DNA of 64,000 nt. Origin: Coriaria nepalensis (taxonomy: Eukaryota > Streptophyta > Magnoliopsida > Cucurbitales > Coriariaceae). The position numbers and the translations under genes were made by a program. This document shows positions 56,425-64,000 of this stretch, piece by piece (position 1 is the first letter of the stretch; each line of letters begins with the position of its first letter). Under the pieces are notes generated by a model. That model had not been told where the DNA came from. It worked only from the letters and a program-made list of their open reading frames with translations, and searched no databases. Location: NCBI GenBank assembly GCA_027186245.1, contig CP114493.1, forward strand, positions 9,803,501-9,867,500. Direction: 5' to 3'.

Positions 56425-58510
56425 AGAAAGTCTATATTAGTAGAAGGAAGGAAATCATTTTTCTAATGTTTTCCAGTCGCTCATCCGTAATGTGCTTAAA
56501 ATGTACACTATAATTAGACTAGTTTCTCTTGTCAACGTAGCTTTTGCATCCACAAGAAATTGGAGCTCATGGTTCTCTAGCTATTTTTCGGGGAGCATAT
56601 TTAATTTTTGTTCGTTCCTTCCATATCTATTCCTGCAATAATATTTCAATCATTCACTTTGATATAAGAATTAGAGAAGTGCAGCGTGACAAGAAAAATG
56701 ATAAAAATGCAAGACAACTGAAATACGGCTAATTTGTAAGTTATATTTATTCATAGTTGCAACTGACCTTTCTCATTTTTTCTAAATGTTGACAAATGAC
56801 GATATCTATTGATACCCGATATTAACTTAAAATTTGAATACAAAATCTAGAGATCGATATTCGATATGAACTTGAATCTAAAATATGAAGACTGATATTT
56901 GATCATTAGATGGGAACTCGGATCAAGTTTCTTGTCTAGACCGAATTCCCGATCTAGACTGAGTTTTCGGTCAAGATATAAATATGTTTCTATCTGAGTT
57001 CTTGACATATTAGTTTGTCGTCTCAGGGCGATATATGAGATCTCGGTCTGAGACTACATACTGAGATCTCACATGTAGATAGAGAATTTTGTCATATTTT
57101 TACCTTTCTAGATTGAGAACTCGGTTTGGATTGAGAACCTAGACCCAGATTGAGAGACATTATAGTATATTAGATCTCGATATGTGAATTGAAAAAAAGT
57201 TCTCGGTGGAAAGGAAAATGAAGAAATCAGTATGGGAAAGAAGATGAAGAACTCGATCTGGAAAAAAAGCTCGGTTTGTAAAATAATAAATTAAACTCGA
57301 TTTAAGAAAAATAAAAGATTTAAGTCTGGAAAGGAAACTCGGTTTGTAAGAAAATAAATTGAACTTGATAAAAAGAAAGTAAAATAATTTGGTTTGAAAA
57401 TGATTCTAACATGTTACGTAAGAGAACAAGTTCTCAGTCTATCAACTATCTTATACGACTTGCATATTAATCATATAAATTTTCATATTAATACAAGTTT
57501 AATTTAAATGATTTTGACGTAATACGTATTTTATACAAAAACAAATAAAGATAACGAAATAAGGATCGCATCCAATCTATATTTTTTATACTTGTTTTCC
57601 TCGATCAAATTGTTCAAATCCAAACAACGTTCAGGAAAATCCAACATTGATTCCTAATTTGTCGGTCAGATTCTTCTACTTTACCTTAAAGTAATGTTAA
57701 GTGTTAACTGGCAGGTGAGATCGAAGATTTTCAGAAGAGAAACATGGTCTTTGTTTCTGATCCCCGTTACTTACTCTATTTGAAATTCCCGCAAATTGTG
57801 GATCTTAATTTTTTACCCAAAAAAAAAAAAAAAAGGAATCATCTTAATTTTCATATGTGATTGATGTTTCGTAACATTCTCTTCTCTCCAATTAAAGCGT
57901 TTAAAGACAAATAAAGTGAGTACCTCCTCAATAAACGCAAAGACACAAACGTCAGTTTGAATTAAGTTCAATTTTGAAGACACAGACAATAACAATAACA
58001 ATAACATCTCTGATCTCCTCCTTGATGGGGTCCAAACCAAATAGACTTGTTTCAACGGTAACAAACACTGCGAAAAAAGAAACTCACACAGGAACAAATT
58101 CCATCTTTAAGAAACTTGGAAGATTCTATCTTCTTTATTTGAATCAAAGCCACAAAAAACACCTCGATCACAAAAGTAAGCTCTACAATCTACATCTATT
58201 TCTACACAGACGACTACATCTATCTTCTCTTTCATTGTCTGGTCTCTTCTCTATTGTTCATCTTTTTTTAAGAACTTTTTAACTTTTTAAGCTTCTACAC
58301 AATCATCAAGTCTTTGGAACATTACCCACAAAAACTAAAAATCAAATTAAATAATAACCAATCGAAAAGCTCTAACGGGAACTAATTATGAATTACAAAT
58401 ATTTTTCCAGAAAATAATAATCATCATGGAAGTAGACCTTCAGCTTATTTCTAAACAAGATAATCTAAGCTCTATAATATATGAACAGTGAACAGATGAG
58501 TTAAAAAAAT
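56425..58510. other. Intergenic with diffuse CTCGGT-type repeats, no gene seen
   Basis: From about 56.8 to 57.4 kb words such as GATCTCGGTCTGAGA and CTCGGTTTGTAA recur in imperfect form. The last 400 bases probably belong to the SMR 3' untranslated region. Confidence 0.5.
57268..57400 (+). repeat. About 70-bp imperfect direct repeat (CTCGGTTTGTAA units)
   Basis: CTCGGTTTGTAAAATAATAA at about 57270 and CTCGGTTTGTAAGAAAATAA at about 57339 begin two units that both continue with AA-rich ACT(C/T)GAT. Confidence 0.6.
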
Positions 58511-58948
58511 TTAAGCTGTACGAGGTTTCTTGACCTTGGTGTGGTGGAAATGATGATCGGAAGGAAACAGTGATTCCACGTCGTCGGTTGACTGATCGAT
58601 CAATCTGCGTACAGTAGTACTGTTTGCGTCGAATGATTTTCTCTTATTAGCTGAGGAAGGTAGTGATTTCGGTTTTCTTGGTGCTGGTGGGCACTGTAAT
58701 TTGATCGCTTCAATTTTATGTTTCTGACTAGTTGGCGTATTAAATCCTTCATCTTCATCTTCTACCTTCACCGATATGACTTCTTCTCCAGCTTGAGTTT
58801 GCAGTTCCTTGCACAATATTTTCTCATCGGAACATTCTTTCTGCCCCAGTAATCCATCTTCAGCTTCTAACACGTTGAATTCGATCTCTTTGCCATCATC
58901 GTCTTTGCAGATGAATGATTCAGAAATTTTCTCCTTTTCTGAGTCCAT
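58511..58948 (-). CDS. SIAMESE-related cyclin-dependent kinase inhibitor (SMR)
   Basis: The conserved SMR core GFNTPTSQKHKIEAIKLQCP then PAPRKPKSLPSS is clear, including the TPTS phospho-site-like motif, the KI hydrophobic patch and CPPAPRKPK. An acidic N-terminal region precedes it. The tail carries a basic NKRK stretch and a C-terminal KVKKPRTA that could be nuclear signals. I chose MDSEKEK (58948), which gives 145 aa; an upstream in-frame ATG at 59029 gives 172. Role: SMR proteins bind CDKA or CDKB and cyclin and stop mitosis, promoting endoreduplication or checkpoint arrest. The gene is intronless, as is usual in this family. Confidence 0.85.
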   Translation of the reverse strand: MDSEKEKISESFICKDDDGKEIEFNVLEAEDGLLGQKECSDEKILCKELQTQAGEEVISVKVEDEDEGFNTPTSQKHKIEAIKLQCPPAPRKPKSLPSSANKRKSFDANSTTVRRLIDQSTDDVESLFPSDHHFHHTKVKKPRTA

Positions 58949-60099
58949 GAGAAGGCAATGAGAAGGAGTAGCTATATAACTGTAATCTTGATCAAAACTC
59001 CAGCTTCTTTTCTGCAACTTGATGGTCACTCTTGGATCAGCTTCATTGCTTACACGTTTTACCTGAGTTTACAGAGAGGGAGAGAGAGAGAGAGAGATCA
59101 GGTGGGATGGAATTAGAGATTAGTTATAAGGTGCATTGGATCCTTCGCCAAAGAGATGGTATGAATTGTGATAGCTTTTCCCAGAAATATTTCAATCACA
59201 GTCACGGATATTCCCTCCTCTTATGACATTAAGCACATTCATTCTCTCTCTCTCTCTCTCACTAGCTGTCCTTTTCTTCTTTTGTCCTCTCTCTCTCTTT
59301 TTCCCTCTAGAACGGGAAGAGAGAAGAGTAGTGTTGGAAGAGCTTTCGGACAAGACGGCATAATCTTAATGGTTCTGCTCTACATACGTTTTCCCTGTCC
59401 TCATCTTTGCACGTGGGTTGCCTTTCATGGGCCCACTCAAACATGTTGTTCTCTTACATACCTACTCATACGTTTCTATTTCACACACTATTAATTTGAC
59501 GGTTTTTAGGTGGATCTGTTTACGGATGGATAAATTAAAGCCGTTCGATTGCAAGTGAGTTAAAATCTATCTACAAAGTGATTTCATTTCGAAGTAAAAC
59601 CACTTTCTACTCAACCTGTTGACTGTAAATTTTTTTTTACCTCCATCAACCTGTTTTTGATCATTACTGCATGAAAGTGAGGAGCTCAATTGCAAATCAC
59701 GCGACCCATAGAAACCATTTTTCCTTTTCTTTTTTCTTTTTTTTTTTGGCAAGAAACAGTTATAATCAGTTAACAGTGCCTGTTTAGCACGAACTCGCAT
59801 GGGTTCATGATTGCAAGTAATAATGAGGTCCATGATTATCTGTCGTTACCAACCAACCAGCCATCCATCCATCCATCCATCGTTCTTAGTTTTCTTCTTT
59901 TTTTTTGCAGAACATGATCATAAAAAATCTTACAGTCACACTTCCACACATGTGTGAACCACACAGGCACGGTCGAAGAATCTAACTGTCGTCGTGGGAC
60001 CACAACGCTACGACATGATACATGTCTCCCTAGCTTTAAGAAAGACAAATTTTTATGTAAATCGGCTGTCACTTTCGTACCCTTACTCATTTATTATAT

Positions 60100-60105
<6 letters not shown>

Positions 60106-60139
<34 letters not shown>
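60106..60139. repeat. (TA)n microsatellite
   Basis: A TA run preceded by ATTATATTATATT. Confidence 0.95.
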
Positions 60140-60142
<3 letters not shown>

Positions 60143-60960
60143 AAATATGCCGAGTAACAGGCTCAGAAACGCAGTTTTGTTAAAATGAAATTCTAAACGA
60201 GCTTTTGAGCACTGTCAGTGTCAGAAACATATTATAGTGCTACGCAGCTTTGATGGACATTATCATTAGAAATAAAATTGGGGTTCTGAAACATAATTCG
60301 GGCCGACACGTCGTTTTCGTGGAGAAGGTGAATTATTTATTACCAATGGGGCCGAAGCCAAATCAGCCCATAAAATAATAATATTAAAAAAATTAATATT
60401 ACCCTTATATAAACGACGGGTCTAACTCGGCCCGTCTATAACGAACTAAACTGAACTTCAGCTTGAATTTTTTAACGAATCACAGGCCCATTTTGATAGC
60501 TTTAATCAACATCGTAACGTGGGACCCGGTCAACCTGAAAATGAATCTGCTGCGACGTACCTAAGCAATTGACGTATTGGATTTGATGTTTATCCGTTTA
60601 TCCGTTTGTGTGGTGAGAATTTCAATGCTCGAGCCAATTAGATGGAATCTGCCACATCCTTCATTGTCTGTACATTCAAAAACAGTCCCAAAAAAAAAAA
60701 AAATCTACGGCATTGAAATTATTACTCGAATTTATGCATTATTTTCATTGAAATTCTATTATTAAATATCATAATATATCGATCAAATTATATATTTATA
60801 TTTATAATAATAATACATCAATTATATTCATCCAAAAAAGTTATCGTAACAGCTCCTCCCGTGATCAAAGCAACAGTCTACGTTGCAGAAAGCAAGATCC
60901 ATAATTGGATTCCAGGGGCCCATAAGCATCGGGATATTTATGTTTCACAAATGGTGTTGT

Positions 60961-61018
60961 AACACGTGGACGGTTGACGAGGATTAACTATTCCTCTCTT
61001 AACTGCTTTATAAATAGT
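60961..61018 (+). promoter_or_regulatory. Metallothionein promoter: G-box and TATA box
   Basis: AACACGTGGA at 60961-60970 contains a CACGTG G-box of the ABRE type. TTTATAAATAG at about 61008-61018 is a good TATA box, about 90 bases upstream of the ATG. ABA or stress control is plausible by inference. Confidence 0.65.
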
Positions 61019-61108
61019 GGTTATGTCGATAACTCTTCACCCGTTCATTATTTTCGCATCATCAATTCATCGATCAATCAGACCTCTCTTCTTTATCTGC
61101 CGGTAAAA

Positions 61109-61561
61109 ATGTCTTGCTGTGGAGGAAACTGCGGTTGTGGCGCTGGCTGCAAGTGCGGCAACGGCTGTGGAGGGTACGTATCGCATCCCACTCTCTATCT
61201 CTCTCTGTTTGTTTCCATGGAAAACATTTTCTGCATTTTCTGCATTTTCTCAGCACTTATGAAATTTGATTTTCCGTCTCGATTCACATTCGATCTTGAA
61301 ATTTCAGGTGTAAGATGTATCCTAACATGAGCTACTCTGAGGCTACAGCTACTGAGACTCTTATTGCTGGAGTTGCTCCTCAGAAAATGTATGCATTTCG
61401 ATATCATTGATTACTTTTCCTTACCAGAATTTGTATACAAAATTGAAATTGAGTTTTGTGGTTGCAGGCACTTCGATGGAGCAGAGATGAGCGTTGGATC
61501 TGAAAATGGAGGCTGCAAGTGCGGATCAAACTGCACCTGTGATCCATGTAACTGTAAATGA
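61109..61561 (+). CDS. Type 2 metallothionein, 3 exons
   Basis: Exons 61109-61173, 61308-61388 and 61468-61561, all phase-matched, give 79 aa. The N-terminal Cys domain is [20 protein letters not shown] with Cys-Cys, Cys-x-Cys and Cys-x-x-Cys spacing of type 2. A linker of about 40 residues ([20 protein letters not shown]) follows. The C-terminal Cys domain is [15 protein letters not shown]. Fourteen cysteines in total. Role: cytosolic binding of zinc and copper, and scavenging of reactive oxygen. Plant type 2 genes usually have one or two introns, which agrees. The upstream G-box and TATA box suggest strong, stress-linked expression. Confidence 0.97.
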
Positions 61562-62038
61562 GCTATACAACTTTTGAAGCAGAGATTGCCTAGTACTGAT
61601 GTATTTACGTGTGTTTTTCTTTGTGTTTGAAGTTTGAAGTTTGAAGCTTGAAGAGATGTTTGTATGATCTCTTTAATGATGTTTCTAGAATAAAGTAGAC
61701 ATGGTTTGAAGAGATTTTAGATTCTCTGCAAATCTTGGTTGCCTAAGGTTTGTTTTTAGCCTTCTATGTCTACGTGTGTCGTGTGTGAGTATCAAGGTGA
61801 CCTCTGCTTTTTGTGCTTATGGGTAATTGGTAAAGATGACTGATGAATTAGCGAATGATGTCTACGAATTACCATACCATGTTCCTAATCAAAGCTTAAA
61901 TTCAGTTAATCATACGCACAAGTTTGCAAATGAAATTACAGTTGCACCTATTTTGAAGGTTAGAGAGATCCAAGAAACATTAAGGAGTTTTCTGGGTTGC
62001 TGATGGTATGCAACCTTGTGTCGAATCTTCGCCTCGAC
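61562..62038. other. Metallothionein 3' flank and kinesin 3' flank
   Basis: The two genes converge. The first 200 bases are the likely metallothionein 3' untranslated region. No gene. Confidence 0.6.
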
Positions 62039-64000
62039 TCAGATCGACAAACAACTTGTTGCATCTGCACAAGAATCTATTCCATCTTCTTCTGGCCTCT
62101 CAAATATACCCCTTGCAGCTCTGCTAAACAAGTTTTGGATCTGAAACAGGTTTCCAAACAAGATTAAATCACAACTTTGATATAAGTTTCTTCCAACAAT
62201 GGTTCTGTAAACGACAATGTCAAAACATTACCTGCTTGAATGAGAGGCCTATCTTCTCCAAGTCATTGAGCTTCAACAGTAAGAAAATCATGTTTATGTT
62301 AGACATTGCGGTCTATGATTCCATCATTCATACAAGGAAAAGAAAAGTTTAGACTGTAAACATTTTAAAAGTAATTTCTCACCGATTTCAATGGGCTTGC
62401 TTCTCTCAGCTCGACGATGTAGTCTGCGATTTTGACTCCAATGCCCTGTAACCAAAAGGATGAGAGGAGAAGAAAATGAAACTAAAATCATCCCTATCTT
62501 CTTCATTGCCATGCTATTTTATAGCCAGTTGATATTACCTTCAATTCAAGTAGTTCCTCTCTGCAAAAAAAAAATAAAGAGCTCGTTGCTTTAGTATTTC
62601 ATTGGAAGAAAAATGGAAGAAATTCTAATGGAACAATGGGAGTACGAAAAATAAGGTGAAGTACCTGTCAGCTGTATTCAAGAATTCAATATAATCTTGA
62701 ATAAGACAACTCTGTGAAAACGATGGGAAAAAATCAGAGTGAAATTAGAACTAAAACTTTGAAAGATGGCATTATAAGAAGCATGATATATTGAATAAGT
62801 GGCTACCTTTAAATTTGAACTCTTTAAAGTAAACTTATCAAGTGGAGTGCCCAAATTTTCCAACTTCACGACTGCAGAGTTTAGAGGAAATGGTGTTTTC
62901 GGTGTTTTGGCCTCAAAGAGATTTTTACAAAATTCACCAGAGGATGAGAATTGCTCTGGACATTTCTGGTTGTCATTGGCAGTAATAGGAGAAAGTGATT
63001 TTCTTGCTGCACTCTGATTTGTCTTTGTTTTCACAGAATTCTGAAAATTACTTGCTTTTTTCACAGAACTAGCTGTTTTGGCAGAGAATGGGGTACCAAA
63101 ACCCCCCATTCTCTGTATGCTCTTTGTCTTGCCTTTGGATTGACGCCATGCTAGCAGTTTACCTTCCATATCAACTTTCTCGTTTGGAGTTTCTAGTTTC
63201 TGTGTCGAAGGGACAACATTCACAACATGCCGTGATCTTGAGGCCAAGGCTACTGTACGAACAGATTCTTGATACTCTCCAGGATTCTACAAAAATACGG
63301 AGATGAAGTTCTAATAAAGTTTGGAAGAATATTCAAACCATACTTGCAAAGACAGAAAGAAGACAACTTAATGCCTTACCAGGCAAGCAACCATTAAAGC
63401 ACGACAAGTCCCACCTAAAGAATCCTGAAGTATACGGGTCAATTTGGTTTCTCGATAAGGCACTCGAGGAAGGTTTTTATTCAGTGCATGAATCACATTT
63501 GACAAAGCAAACAAAGATTGATTGATTTTTGAACTCTCCTGGATACGGATCCCTTCATTGCAGCTTCTCCTATTATCTTCATTGCCTGATCGAATTCACA
63601 TAAAAATAAGTACAGAAACACAAAGATGAGAATCTAGTAAACAGCCAAGCTATTGCGCTTCACTTTACCTGCTAAGTCTATGAGATTCAGCTTTCCTCTA
63701 AAAACAGTCTCAGAGCCATCAGAAGAAGGAGAAGAAACAGAAATCACAAGTACTCCATGGCTTCTACTAGAGACATCGTTGAGACCCGTATGGGCAATTT
63801 TTCGCCTCTGCGTTCCGCAAGAAAGTACCTCATAAAATTCAGACATTGAGTTTATGGGGACTCGAGACAATCCCCTAAGATGAATCTGCCCAGCTTTGTC
63901 ATCCAGAATTGAGAACTCCTTTGGTGTAGGCTCTAAAAGGTCATAGCATCTCTCTAAATAGACTTCGTAGTATGAAATTTTTGCTGTGCTGTTTGTGCTC
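62039..64000 (-). CDS. Kinesin-10 family motor protein (KIN-10C-like), C-terminal part
   Basis: Exons read: 63669 to beyond 64000, 63380-63585, 62807-63286, 62665-62711, 62539-62560, 62383-62445, 62232-62270, 62039-62140; phases agree. The motor domain contains switch I NDVSSRSH, switch [10 protein letters not shown], and [34 protein letters not shown] and [14 protein letters not shown] Ser/Lys-rich region follows, then a C-terminal helix-hairpin-helix block, [20 protein letters not shown] and [20 protein letters not shown]. This arrangement is typical of the NOD/KID kinesin-10 type, whose C-terminal HhH repeats bind DNA and chromosome arms. The P-loop half of the motor lies off the right edge, and the exon at 63669 is open to the boundary. 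Confidence 0.92.

Larger units (their letters stand above)
59030..61108. other. Intergenic: SMR promoter, microsatellites, metallothionein promoter
   Basis: GA and CT runs near 59076-59098 and 59242-59262 suit the SMR leader. Four ATCC/CATC units lie near 59863-59882. A TA run lies at 60106-60139. 60.3-60.5 kb contains GGCCC words. No gene is credible, and ORFs here are low-complexity. Confidence 0.5.

Overview
The window is nuclear DNA from a flowering plant, most likely a woody eudicot. Genes carry many short GT-AG introns with AT-rich intron sequence. Gene families such as Dof, XBAT, SIAMESE-related, type 2 metallothionein and plant KNL2 are plant-specific. AT-rich intergenic DNA holds microsatellites and worn transposons. 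I cannot name the species.

Layout, left to right. (1) 1-6.15 kb, minus: the first two exons of a mitochondrial-type RRM protein, then a roughly 19-exon PHD/GNAT chromatin regulator of the IDM1-like family. (2) 7.9-15.0 kb, plus: an unrecognised 85-aa protein, then two tandem UNC93-like genes. The first is intact with a duplicated 3' end; the second is a pseudogene with a foreign, possibly organellar insert. (3) 15.3-17.1 kb, minus: an 8-exon TIC32-type short-chain dehydrogenase. (4) 19.6-26.6 kb: an AGD6/7-type ARF-GAP (plus), an intronless histone H4 (minus) and KNL2 (minus), with SANTA domain and CENP-C-like motif. (5) 27-34.3 kb: an HSP70 C-terminal fragment, an HSP20-like protein (minus), a dead hAT transposon and an ATL-type RING-H2 ligase (plus). 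(6) 35.2-36.7 kb: a GlcAT14-like glycosyltransferase pseudogene. (7) 38.1-39.4 kb: a Dof factor of the PEAR type (plus). (8) 43.4-51.1 kb: intronless dyskerin/CBF5 (minus), XBAT31-type ligase (plus), and an At3g17950-like protein (minus). (9) 51.8-56.4 kb: an LTR-element array, a 103-aa predicted protein (minus) and a decayed enoyl-CoA reductase (CER10-like) gene on the other strand. (10) 58.5-64 kb: a SIAMESE-related CDK inhibitor (minus), metallothionein 2 (plus), and the C-terminal half of a kinesin-10 (minus, running off the window).

This is an ordinary gene-rich plant segment, not an operon-like system. Several genes serve chromosomes and the cell cycle (H4, KNL2, kinesin-10, SMR, CBF5, PHD/GNAT), but I see no evidence of common control. 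The most informative features are the decay products: three multi-exon pseudogenes, an HSP70 fragment, a hAT relic and a nested LTR array. Exon boundaries were inferred by eye from splice consensus, frame and family resemblance, without transcripts or database searches.
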